Positions 1 through 9,050 of a DNA stretch of 33,690 nucleotides are shown here, one piece after another (within the stretch, counting starts at the first letter, position 1; every line of letters starts with the position of its first letter). The translations under genes were made by a program, and so were the position numbers. The stretch comes from Candidatus Omnitrophota bacterium (lineage in GTDB: Bacteria; Omnitrophota; Gorgyraeia; Gygaellales; Profunditerraquicolaceae): NCBI GenBank assembly GCA_026416665.1, contig JAOAET010000005.1, forward strand, positions 1 to 33,690. Direction: 5' to 3'. Below the pieces are notes generated by a model. That model did no database searches and was not told where the DNA came from. It worked only from the letters and a program-made list of their open reading frames with translations.

Positions 1-11
1 TGTATATCTTT

Positions 12-974
12 ATGACGCCATTATATCTAAAAGCATATAATACTGGAAAACTAAAGAAAACAACTGAGAAGCTCTGGCAATTACTTAAATGTTGTTGTCT
101 CTGCCCTCGTAAGTGTAAAGTCAACAGGCTAAAAGATGAACGGGGATACTGTAAGACTGGCTTTTCTGCAGGAGTTTATAGCTATATGCCCCACCATGGT
201 GAAGAACCGCCAATTTCAGGAAGCCGCGGCTCAGGAACTATTTTTTTTAGCCATTGCAATATGAGGTGTGTTTATTGTGAAAATTATAAATTCAGCCAAG
301 TGGATACAAAAACACAAGATGCCACTGTCGAAGAACTTGCTAATATTATGTTAAAGTTACAGAAACTTTCTTGTCACAATATTAATTTTGTAACTCCAAC
401 ACATGTAATACCTCAAATATTAAAAGCACTGATGATAGCAATAGAAGAGGGGTTAACCATTCCTTTGGTCTATAACAGTAGTGGCTATGAGTTGCCAGAA
501 GTAATAAGATTATTAGATGGTATCATAGATATTTATTTACCTGACCTACGTTACGCAAGTGATGAAATGGCTATAAAATATTCTAACGCACCTAACTATT
601 CTTTTTATAGCAAAAATAGCATAAAAGAGATGTATCGCCAAACAGGTATTGCCAAATTCAATGAAGAGGGACTTATTACTGGCGGAGTAATTATTCGTCA
701 CCTGGTATTGCCTAATAATATCTCAGGTACCAAAGAAATTATGGAATTTATTGCAAAAGAGATTTCGCAAGAGACATATATAAGTTTAATGAGTCAATAT
801 CTTCCTTGTTATAAGGCCTCTGATTTTCCTGAGCTTAACCGTAGAATTAGCCGCAAAGAATATGAAAATGCATATGTTGCTATGTCTTCAGCTGGGCTCT
901 ATAACGGCTGGATACAGGAAGAATATGGTCAAGAGGAACTTGCCGGAATTAACCTTCCTCCTTCAGTGAAGTAA
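12..974 (+). CDS. Radical SAM protein, PflX-type (pyruvate formate-lyase activating enzyme-like, COG1313)
   Basis: 320 aa ORF with CxxxCxxC-like cluster motif FFSHCNMRCVYCENYKFSQ and N-terminal CCCLCPRKCKVNRL...GYCKTG typical of this subfamily. Confidence 0.9.
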   Translation: MTPLYLKAYNTGKLKKTTEKLWQLLKCCCLCPRKCKVNRLKDERGYCKTGFSAGVYSYMPHHGEEPPISGSRGSGTIFFSHCNMRCVYCENYKFSQVDTKTQDATVEELANIMLKLQKLSCHNINFVTPTHVIPQILKALMIAIEEGLTIPLVYNSSGYELPEVIRLLDGIIDIYLPDLRYASDEMAIKYSNAPNYSFYSKNSIKEMYRQTGIAKFNEEGLITGGVIIRHLVLPNNISGTKEIMEFIAKEISQETYISLMSQYLPCYKASDFPELNRRISRKEYENAYVAMSSAGLYNGWIQEEYGQEELAGINLPPSVK

Positions 975-1037
975 AAGAAGAAATATAGACTTTTACACTG
1001 ACTTATCATAACTTTTTAATAAAAATCTATTTTCTTT

Positions 1038-2290
1038 TCAAAATGGCAATATCGCATAAACTTTATCATTATCATGATTAGCAGTGAATGCTACATTTCC
1101 AAAGCTATCCGTCAGGGAACTTGTATCAGCATCTATCCACTTACCATCTACATAAACTTGCGGCCAGACATGTCCGTATGTTCCACTTGAGAAAGTACAA
1201 GCAGTATTATGTTTATAACGAGCAGGAAGGCCTGCCGCCCTAAACAGAGCAACTAACAAATGTGCCAAATCACAACAGTTACCTGAACTAGCATTAAGCA
1301 TACCCTCTGCACCCTTTGAGGTATTATAGTAAAACGCATAGCCTTTATTATTATTAACCCAGTCATAAATCGCTTTTGCCTTTTCATAATCAGTAGTTTT
1401 GCCTAAAATTAATTCATTTGCTTTAGCCTGAATTGCAGTGCTATTTACAGGTAAAAGATATTGTTGCATCTCAGGAGGATAGGAGTTATTAAAGTTAGAA
1501 ACAGTAGAAGAGGACTCTTGAGAAGAGGTAGTATCTCTATCCGCCAAGGTAACCCCTGTTGTATTTTCATTTTTATATTCACTATAAGTTTCTCGATCTT
1601 CTTGGATTTTAATTGTGAGCTGCCCTATTTTGGTATTACGTTTATCTGCTGGATCAGCATCAAGCCATTTACCATCTATTTTTACCTGTGCATAAATACG
1701 TTCTACCGTATCAGGAATACCATCTCCCATACCAGAGGCATTTGTAACTAATGCTCTCTTATACCTTGCCTCAATACCGACAGCGCGACATAAAGCAACA
1801 AAAAGATGAGAAATATCAGGCCCATTACCCTCTTTTTTATCAAGCATCTTTAAAGCACCAGCTGCTGTCCGATAATAAAATTTGTAGGTATAATTTTCAT
1901 GAATATAATATCAAATATCTTCTGCGCCTTTTCTTCATCTGTGGTGCAATCTTTGGTTATCTGGTTAGCTAAATCAATAATCTTTTGGTTATCCGATTCC
2001 GCAAATTTTGTGGGTTTAAGATATTCACTGTCTTTGTTAGAGGTAGTTGTTTTTGAATCCGTTTTATCCTGATTAATAGTTTTCTTCTCCATATTAATAT
2101 TTTCTTCTTCAACAGATGTAGAAAAACCAGCAGGTATAAAAGCAGAATTATTACTTACTGGCATTTCCGAACTAGACGAGGAAGGAAGACTCTCGGGTTT
2201 CTGCCATACAGCCAGTGATGGACACAAACGGCAAATTTCAATCAAAAAGAGTATTAATACAGCAACTGTAAATTTTTTATTCCTTTTCAT
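1038..2290 (-). pseudogene. Secreted tandem transglutaminase-like protein, interrupted by a frameshift near 1906-1914
   Basis: Signal peptide ORF from ATG at 2290 (SD GGGAGGG) ends at 1850. The alternate frame continues YIHENYTYKFYYRTAAGALK directly into ORF 1038..1847 without a stop. Second domain has GNCCDLAHLLVALFRAAGLPARY plus the H/D region typical of transglutaminase cores. Confidence 0.8.
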
Positions 2291-2310
2291 TTTCCATCCC
2301 TCCCAAAAAT

Positions 2311-2356
2311 TAAAAACCGAATTGCCTCTTTTCATTCTTATTTTCGGCAACCCGGT
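2311..2356 (-). terminator. Intrinsic terminator overlapping the aptamer 3' core
   Basis: Minus strand ACCGGGTTGCC ... GGCAATTCGGT (11 bp with two G-U) followed by TTTTT; the 5' arm is the aptamer's conserved GGGTTGCC. Confidence 0.75.
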
Positions 2357-2444
2357 TATCAGATGGATGCTGTAATAAATAATATTATACTTTTCGATCC
2401 GTGGCTTTGGCCGTTTATAACGACCCTTTATTGATAAGAATGAA
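2331..2444 (-). ncRNA. GEMM-I (cyclic-di-GMP-I)-like riboswitch aptamer, variant P2 arm
   Basis: Minus strand: 11-bp closing helix TTCATTCTTAT/ATAAGAATGAA, then CAATAAAG...CCAAAGCCACGG...ACCGGGTTGCCGAAA, matching the GEMM-I 3' core; upstream of a secreted protein gene. Confidence 0.65.
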
Positions 2445-2804
2445 CTTCTCTTTAAGGTTAAAAGTCTTATACCATTTTATCAATTTAAGTTTAACTAATA
2501 AATTTAAGATTGTCAAGCTTGACTATTTAAAGTTTTGAAAAGGTTTTCTTTACTAGAGATTAAAGCAGAAATCTAAAGTTGTAATCAACAACTCATTTCT
2601 TTTTAAAAATAGGTAAACATAATATAGAGATAGTATAAAAACATATATGTTTTAGAAAGAGCTTGCTATAAAACTATTTTTGTTTTAATATGATATTATT
2701 ATATAGAAAATTTTGTTTCTTTATAATAAATAGTCTCTTGTTGAACAGAGACAAATTTTTGGGGTGGGTTTTTTACCTACACACTAAATTAAGAACCTTA
2801 AAAA

Positions 2805-3305
2805 ATGAAATATCTTACTAAAAAATCTTGGTTATATATTTTAAAAACTACTTTCAAAAAATTTATACACAGTAATGATAAGCCGTACAAAATTGCTTTA
2901 GGATTTGCCTTAGGTACTTTCTTGGGAGTACTACCTGGCTCTGGTCCGATTGCTTCTATATTTTTAGCAACAATCTTTCGATTGAACATCCCCGCAACTT
3001 TATTATCCTGCTTATTAACAAATGGGTGGTTTAGTATTATAACATTTATCTTGTCAATTAAAATTGGAGCTGCTATATTGCATTTAGATTGGTACGTTGT
3101 ATATGAAAAGTGGCAAAGATTTATCTATTTTTTTAAGTGGCAAAGTCTTTTGAAAGTAAGCCTTTATGAGATAATTTTACCCGTAATTATTGGCTATTTG
3201 ATAATTTCCTTATCTTTTGGGATATTTGTCTACTTAATAATTTATTTAATCTTGTTTATAAGCAGACGTTATGAAAGTAAACCTAGAATTAATCTTTCCA
3301 GGTAA
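2805..3305 (+). CDS. DUF2062-family membrane protein
   Basis: IHSNDKPYKIALGFALGTFLGVLPGSGPIASIFLATIFRLNIPATLLSCLLTNGW is characteristic. Confidence 0.8.
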   Translation: MKYLTKKSWLYILKTTFKKFIHSNDKPYKIALGFALGTFLGVLPGSGPIASIFLATIFRLNIPATLLSCLLTNGWFSIITFILSIKIGAAILHLDWYVVYEKWQRFIYFFKWQSLLKVSLYEIILPVIIGYLIISLSFGIFVYLIIYLILFISRRYESKPRINLSR

Positions 3306-3522
3306 ACTAAAAGAAAAAGCAATAATTTGTAATTTATGTAAAAAGTTTCATATAGAAGTAAGTATTAAAGAAGCTTCTTTTTCTACGGAAATTGGCTGGG
3401 CATTATTGCAGTTTTCCGGAAGAGAAAAAGAAATCAATTCGGCTATCGAATATCTAAGAAGAGAAGGGGTCAAGATAGAAGATATTACCAAAAAAATTAA
3501 TTATAACCCGCCTAATATTTGA
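3271..3522 (+). CDS. Small NIL-domain-like protein
   Basis: 83 aa, VNLELIFPGKLKEKAIICNLCKKFHIEVSIKEASFSTEIGWALLQFSGREKEINSAIEYLRREGVKIEDI; overlaps the preceding ORF by 35 nt. Confidence 0.7.
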   Translation: MKVNLELIFPGKLKEKAIICNLCKKFHIEVSIKEASFSTEIGWALLQFSGREKEINSAIEYLRREGVKIEDITKKINYNPPNI

Positions 3523-3870
3523 ACTCTTCACTGATAAAAATCCTGTATACTTACCTACCTTACAATTTGAGCTTTTCTTCTCAGGTGTATTTATCTATTT
3601 TTTAACGTACTTTAAACTAATAGCACTTTAAACATAAAAATTCGTCATTTTCCTCAAATTTATGCAACTTTTTCAAAGAATAAGTAAAAATTAGTAAACT
3701 TTACAACCCTTATTAACAGAAAAATACCATTTTCTATAACTTACTTTTCTACAATAAGTTATGATTTTTTAGCTAATTTAAAAAGTTAACATAAGATATA
3801 TTATAAGAAGTAGATTAAACATAAACTTTCAATATTCAGTTAACAAATCAACAAAATAATTTTTTAAAAA

Positions 3871-3905
3871 AGCCTCACATTTATCCTACTAGTGAGGCTT
3901 ACTGA
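3871..3905 (-). terminator. Intrinsic terminator downstream of the 127 aa gene
   Basis: Hairpin AAGCCTCAC...GTGAGGCTT followed on the minus strand by a T run (TTTTTT). Confidence 0.75.
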
Positions 3906-3954
3906 AAAATCAAAAAATGAACTTCTTAGAATTCAAACAAAAAACTGTTCAGGG

Positions 3955-4338
3955 TTATTGTTTTGTATCTAATTTTTTGATGGTTTCTATGTGGATTACG
4001 GAAATAGGTTTTCCTTTAACAAACATCCCAGGCATTATTCTACCACTAATCTCAACTAATGAACCTTCATCATTTAAAATTTCTTTAACTTTTTCTCCTA
4101 GAAGGATGAAGATCCTACCATTTTCATCTTTTATAGCAAGCTCTTTCCAAGGATTATTAGCAAGTTCCGTCATGGAAAGTTTAAAAAGTTCACCCCGAAC
4201 AGTAATTTCTGAACCTTCTTCAAAAGTTTCTGATGTTACCTCTTGAGCAAAACTCATTTTAACTAAGCCGTTATAAGGTATTAAAAAAGCACCTATTGTC
4301 CCATACACAATGGTAAAAATTAAGCACCTTTTTAACAT
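3955..4338 (-). CDS. Secreted hypothetical protein, possibly OB-fold
   Basis: 127 aa, N-terminal signal-like segment, EITVRGELFKL...LVEISGRIMPG pattern; SD GGGAGG before ATG. Confidence 0.6.
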   Translation of the reverse strand: MLKRCLIFTIVYGTIGAFLIPYNGLVKMSFAQEVTSETFEEGSEITVRGELFKLSMTELANNPWKELAIKDENGRIFILLGEKVKEILNDEGSLVEISGRIMPGMFVKGKPISVIHIETIKKLDTKQ

Positions 4339-4414
4339 AAGTCCTCCCTTTTGGTTATTCCCCTTTAAGTAATAAAATAGTTAAGTTAAACCGTAGAATT
4401 TTATTATAGTTAGC

Positions 4415-6196
4415 TTATCTTAACTTTGCAAGTTCTTCTTCAGCCGCTGATTTTACCTTCCACCACCACCCTTGGGTATCCCAGCACTGAGCAAAAGAAA
4501 AATCATCAATTACTTTCTTATAGTTAATTTTGGCTTTTTCTTTATCTTTTTGGTCACGGTAAATATTCCCTAAAAGATAGTATGCTGTTCCTACATCATT
4601 TAGCGCCCAATAATCTGCTTCTCTCCCTGCCGGAGCAAAATTAGTCAAAGAAGCTTGTTGTTTCTTGGCTTCTTTTTCATAACGCTTAATAACCTCATTG
4701 GCAAAAGCAAGGCTTTGCTCATAATTTTTTTCGTTATACACTTTCCACGCTTGTGTCATTAATTCTTGCGAGCTAGTATATTTGCTAAAATCAATAGCCA
4801 TGGGATCATTTTTTTGCTTACTCAAAGAGGTTTTCATTTCTTGGTCTGCACAGGCAAGTATATCTGAATCTGAAATATTTGCTTTTTTAAGCTCCTCAGC
4901 AAGTTTATCGTAAATCTTGTTATATACCTTACTTATGTCTTTTTCATCACCAACTATCACAAACAAGTTGTCCATTACCTCTGTTACTTTCTCACTTATC
5001 TTTTCCCACTCTTGGCTAATCTTCTCTCCCTTGTCTGCCTGTATAACATCTACTACCCCAAACATCTGCGCCTTTTGACCATTACAGTAAATATCTTCCT
5101 CATTGCTCTCCTGTACCTCATGCCCACGAACTGTAATCTCTTTGCCAACATAAGCTTCCCAGTCAATCGCAGACATCTCATCCGCTCCTACCTTACAATC
5201 TTTATCAACATCAAAGCCATCTTTACGCGCCGTTAAAAGATAGTAAGTGCCTTTCCCATCTTTAAGAAAATACCTGCCTTGTTCATCCTTTACCACTGTC
5301 CCCGTAATAGTAGGCTCCCAGAAAATCGGCCTAGGATCATTAAAATATTTCGTGTCTATTAATTCTCCATTCTTGTATGTATCTTGCCGATACATATACC
5401 GTGAATATTTCCTCTTATCATCATCTTTCTTCCGATTACCCGCAGTAAAGGCATAATACTCAACTTTGGTAATATTTCCTTTATCATCATAAAAAAACTT
5501 TTGCACAATATTGTATCCATCTGCTCCTTTACCCGGATCAGTAGCATTGGTATCTCGCCAAGTATAGTCTTTTTTGGATTCCGAAGTTACATAGTTAATC
5601 TTTCCTTTAAGATTACCCTCAGTGTGATAATGCGCCATTAAATGCGAACTTGGGTCATATTGGTATAAGATGACACCTTTACTACTGTCTTTTATTGTTA
5701 CTGTCTTAATTGAACCATCATCACTTTTCTCTATCTCTACTTTATGTTTTGTTTCTTCAAATTTTAGTGCCGTTAACCATTCGCTGGTTAAACCAGAAAT
5801 ATCACTTAGGTTAACGGTTACCTCTTGACCAGTACTTGTATCAATTGCCTTGATACTGGTAATCTGTTTATTGCTAGTATCAGTGGTTGTAGCTTTCTTG
5901 GTAGTTGTATCTGTCTTAGTGTTTGATTTAGTGGTAGTTGTAGCTGTCTTGGTGTTTGATTTAGAGGTAGAAGTGGTGTCCTTATCTGTGGTAGTGGCTT
6001 TGGAAGTTGATTGTGTAGTGCTCACCGCTGTCCCAGCACTCTTAAATGAAGAAGGAGCAATACTCTGTTGATACTTATAACCGATTTTATTGAAATCATC
6101 TCCGTAATAATTATATACCCCTGCTCCTGCCGCAGCATAACTTAACTGCGTCCAACAAAATAATAAACATATTAACCCAACTGCTATCCTTTTCAT
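4415..6196 (-). CDS. Secreted hypothetical protein with Thr/Ser/Lys-rich linker and C-terminal TPR-like repeats
   Basis: 593 aa, signal peptide, low-complexity TTSKSNTKTATTTTKSN region, C-terminal ADYWALNDVGTAYYLLGNIYRDQKDKEKAKINYKKVI; SD GGGGAAGG. Confidence 0.75.
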   Translation of the reverse strand: MKRIAVGLICLLFCWTQLSYAAAGAGVYNYYGDDFNKIGYKYQQSIAPSSFKSAGTAVSTTQSTSKATTTDKDTTSTSKSNTKTATTTTKSNTKTDTTTKKATTTDTSNKQITSIKAIDTSTGQEVTVNLSDISGLTSEWLTALKFEETKHKVEIEKSDDGSIKTVTIKDSSKGVILYQYDPSSHLMAHYHTEGNLKGKINYVTSESKKDYTWRDTNATDPGKGADGYNIVQKFFYDDKGNITKVEYYAFTAGNRKKDDDKRKYSRYMYRQDTYKNGELIDTKYFNDPRPIFWEPTITGTVVKDEQGRYFLKDGKGTYYLLTARKDGFDVDKDCKVGADEMSAIDWEAYVGKEITVRGHEVQESNEEDIYCNGQKAQMFGVVDVIQADKGEKISQEWEKISEKVTEVMDNLFVIVGDEKDISKVYNKIYDKLAEELKKANISDSDILACADQEMKTSLSKQKNDPMAIDFSKYTSSQELMTQAWKVYNEKNYEQSLAFANEVIKRYEKEAKKQQASLTNFAPAGREADYWALNDVGTAYYLLGNIYRDQKDKEKAKINYKKVIDDFSFAQCWDTQGWWWKVKSAAEEELAKLR

Positions 6197-6261
6197 TTTA
6201 CCTTCCCCTCGTTTTTATGATGTTTTTCCTTTTATCCCCCCATTTCTATTACTAAATAACT

Positions 6262-6304
6262 AAAAAACCTGGTTTCGAATGAATGATCTTCTTCGGCAAC
6301 CAGG
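6262..6304 (-). terminator. Intrinsic terminator overlapping the aptamer 3' core
   Basis: Minus strand CCTGGTT-GC-CGAAGAA-GATCA-TTCATTCG-A-AACCAGG followed by TTTTTT. Confidence 0.8.
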
Positions 6305-6394
6305 CTAAAAAAGCAACAATCACAAAAATCTCCGATGATTTTTACCGTGGCTTTCCCGCATACAATTAGATATGCGAGCTTTATCGGAAGATCA
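6284..6394 (-). ncRNA. GEMM-I (cyclic-di-GMP-I)-like riboswitch aptamer, variant P2 arm
   Basis: Minus strand: 8-bp closing helix TGATCTTC/GAAGATCA, then CGATAAAG-CTCGCATA..TATGCGGG-AAAGCCACGG...AGCCTGGTTGCCGAA. Confidence 0.65.
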
Positions 6395-6399
6395 CTACA

Positions 6400-6428
6400 A
6401 GTATAACCAGCTAATAGCTAATTTTCAA
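6400..6428 (-). promoter_or_regulatory. Sigma-70-type promoter for the 6.3 kb riboswitch leader
   Basis: Minus strand TTGAAA-N17-TATACT immediately upstream of the aptamer. Confidence 0.55.
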
Positions 6429-6554
6429 GTTATCTTAAAAATTTTTTGAAAATGTTTTCAATTTTTGCTTTTTATTTTTTGTCTTAATTTGTCTTAAAGT
6501 TAATAAAAACTCTAAAAATTTAAAGACACAATAGCATCTTGGTACAAATTATGC

Positions 6555-6560
6555 TATACT
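6555..6560 (+). promoter_or_regulatory. Extended -10 element for rpoN (TGCTATACT)
   Basis: TATACT at 6555-6560 preceded by TGC; the ATG is only 6 nt downstream of the hexamer. Confidence 0.45.
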
Positions 6561-6566
6561 TTCTCT

Positions 6567-7988
6567 ATGGAACTCAAACTAAAACCTCAACTACATAAAC
6601 TCCTTGCCCCTCAGCTACAGCAGTCTCTTAAGATTCTTGCTATGTCACAGCAGGATTTAGAAAATTTAATTAATTATGAATTACTTTCAAATCCTGTGCT
6701 TGAAGAAACTTCCTGTTTGACATTAAGTTATAAAAAAGTAAACCAAACAAAACCTGGAACTTCCCCTACCGCTGACTCTCTTACATCTGTAGATGATAAT
6801 TCTGCGAGTCTTTTGGTCTCTTCAGATAACTATTTTAATAACGTCAATATAGATGGTTTTTCTCTCAAAGAAAACAAAAGTTCTTTTATCCAAAGCTTGA
6901 TTGCCTCCAAGATGTCCCTACAAGATCATCTTCTGCGGCAACTGGGAATGTGTTGTGATGACCGTGGCATTTGGATCGGACAGGAAATTATCGGAAATAT
7001 AGACGATAACGGCTACCTTAGAGATTCTCTACAAGAAATTGCCCGGAGATTAGCAGTACCTATTAAAGAGGCTGAGGAAGTTCTTTCTTTAATTCAGCAA
7101 TTTGACCCTCCTGGGGTAGGTGCAAGAGATTTAAAAGAATGTCTTCTTATTCAACTGCGTCTAAACGGCTATAATAATAGTCTTGTTGAGGAGATTGTTA
7201 AGTTACACTTAGATGATTTGGCAAAAAAGAATTATTCTAAAATCGCCAAGGTTCTTAAACAACCACTTGAGAAAGTAAAAGATGCGGTAAGAATTATCAC
7301 AAAACTCAATCCCAAACCAGGGAGGAACTATTCCTTAGAAACTGCTTATCAAATTATCCCTGATGTGCTTATAGAAGAAGACCAAGAAGGACATCTACAT
7401 ATTACTATTAATAATGAACGCATACCCCGTCTTACTATCAACAATACCTATCGTCAACTACTTAAAAATGAGAATCTTGATACAAAAACCCGTCTTTTTC
7501 TTATGGAAAAATTACGCAGTGGTTACTATCTCCTGCGCTCTATTGCCAAACGTGAATCGACCCTGCTACGTGTGGTGAAACTGGTTGCAAATATCCAAGA
7601 AGAGGCTCTTCGCAACGATATCTCTCTAATGAAACCTTTAACCTATAGACAAATTGCAGAAAAACTTAATATTCATGAAACCACTGTCTGTAGGGTAGTA
7701 ATGAATAAGTTTATCCAAACCCCTCACCATGGCATCATTGCATTGAAAGAATTTTTCCCTAGCAAAATACAGATGCCTATTAAAGAAGGTAAAAATATCT
7801 CTTCTACCACCATTAAAAGCATCATCAACGAATTAATCCAGCAAGAAGACAAAAAAAAGCCACTGAGTGATGAAGATATTGTATCTTTTATAAAAATCAA
7901 TTACTCCTGGGATGTCAGTAGAAGGACAATCACAAAATATAGGCAAGAAATAGGAATTTTTTCTTCTGTATATCGTAGAGAACGCTAG
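6567..7988 (+). CDS. rpoN: RNA polymerase sigma-54 factor
   Basis: N-terminal MELKLKPQLHKLLAPQLQQSLKILAMSQQDLENLINYEL activator-interaction region; C-terminal RpoN-box-like VSRRTITKYRQ. Confidence 0.95.
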   Translation: MELKLKPQLHKLLAPQLQQSLKILAMSQQDLENLINYELLSNPVLEETSCLTLSYKKVNQTKPGTSPTADSLTSVDDNSASLLVSSDNYFNNVNIDGFSLKENKSSFIQSLIASKMSLQDHLLRQLGMCCDDRGIWIGQEIIGNIDDNGYLRDSLQEIARRLAVPIKEAEEVLSLIQQFDPPGVGARDLKECLLIQLRLNGYNNSLVEEIVKLHLDDLAKKNYSKIAKVLKQPLEKVKDAVRIITKLNPKPGRNYSLETAYQIIPDVLIEEDQEGHLHITINNERIPRLTINNTYRQLLKNENLDTKTRLFLMEKLRSGYYLLRSIAKRESTLLRVVKLVANIQEEALRNDISLMKPLTYRQIAEKLNIHETTVCRVVMNKFIQTPHHGIIALKEFFPSKIQMPIKEGKNISSTTIKSIINELIQQEDKKKPLSDEDIVSFIKINYSWDVSRRTITKYRQEIGIFSSVYRRER

Positions 7989-7994
7989 AACTTG

Positions 7995-9050
7995 TTATTG
8001 TAGGATAACTTCTATATAGCTATTTAAATCTTGGAAGTGTTCTTTTACAGGGCTGTACAAAGCCTCCATCGTCAATTTAACTAAATGCTGCATTCTTTCT
8101 AAATCTTCGTTAGTAAATCTTATTGAAGAGACTTCCAATGCTCCTAAGTTCATTACTCCCAGAACCTTTTGACTTAAATTTAAAGGTAGAATCATTGAAG
8201 AACGAATATAAGGACGCCGCATCCTTTCTCGTATAACTTGCTCGCAGACCTTTTCATCTATTAATAAAGGTCGATTTTCCTGCACAGCTTTACCTGACAA
8301 ACCTGAACCTACTCTGACACGGGTATTCTGAATAACACTATTAGGTAAACCTTCAGCTGCTCGCACCAATAATTCTTTCATTTGTTTATCAAAAAGCATA
8401 ATAGAACCCACATCTGCCCCACTTATCAGTAAAGCAAGTTTCAGTAAGAAGCCTAATAACTCTGAAAATTTATTATGATAGTTATCAAGGAAACGTTTAT
8501 CTCCCCTTTTACTTTCATAAGCAACAGTTAAGATAAAGTCTCCTATTTTACCAATTAACTCTATCATAGTTTGTGCTCGCTGAAATGAGATAACGCGTAT
8601 TTCCATAATAGCCTTCCAAAGTTGCTCTAGATCTACATTCAGGTCATTAGCTAACTGCTGATATGCCTCCTTGGGTTTACGCATAACCAAAATCACAGGC
8701 CCCATAATAACATACGCCAACACTTTATCATTTATTCGTAGTGGAGTAAGAAAATTGTGAAATCCTGGAGGACAGACAAAATTATAATTTCGGTTAACAA
8801 TTGCCTTCCCTCCTAAAAAAGTAGGCAAACAGTAACCGCCACAGGTTTCTAATCCATATATAGATTTTTTAATAAAATCTTTACAGAGGCGGGATTCTTT
8901 ACTATCTTCGGTCAAGATTCTACCTTCAGGATCAACAGTATAAATGCCTATATTACTAACAGAGGAAAACAAATCTTGTAGTCTTTGCCAGTCTTCGATT
9001 CTGACAAGGTCGTTAAATTTTATTGGCTTTTTCCGTGGCCATAAATACAT
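7995..9050 (-). CDS. PocR-domain and GAF-domain sensor protein
   Basis: N-terminal PocR-like DWQRLQDLFSSVSNIGIYTVDPEGR...C..C..GLETCGGYCLPTF; C-terminal GAF SALLISGADVGSIMLFDKQMKELLVRAAEGLP...GLSGKAVQENRPLL. Confidence 0.75.
   Translation of the reverse strand: MYLWPRKKPIKFNDLVRIEDWQRLQDLFSSVSNIGIYTVDPEGRILTEDSKESRLCKDFIKKSIYGLETCGGYCLPTFLGGKAIVNRNYNFVCPPGFHNFLTPLRINDKVLAYVIMGPVILVMRKPKEAYQQLANDLNVDLEQLWKAIMEIRVISFQRAQTMIELIGKIGDFILTVAYESKRGDKRFLDNYHNKFSELLGFLLKLALLISGADVGSIMLFDKQMKELLVRAAEGLPNSVIQNTRVRVGSGLSGKAVQENRPLLIDEKVCEQVIRERMRRPYIRSSMILPLNLSQKVLGVMNLGALEVSSIRFTNEDLERMQHLVKLTMEALYSPVKEHFQDLNSYIEVILQ

Noticed and set aside
1461-1972. Plus-strand ORFs of 96 and 73 aa opposite the transglutaminase gene
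   Set aside because: Antisense to a recognisable domain, no recognisable motif or SD; treated as spurious, as are the other antisense ORFs in the track
2731-2770. Hairpin GTCTCT...AGAGAC with T-rich tail upstream of the DUF2062 gene
   Set aside because: Six-bp stem with interrupted T run; cannot be separated from chance in AT-rich sequence
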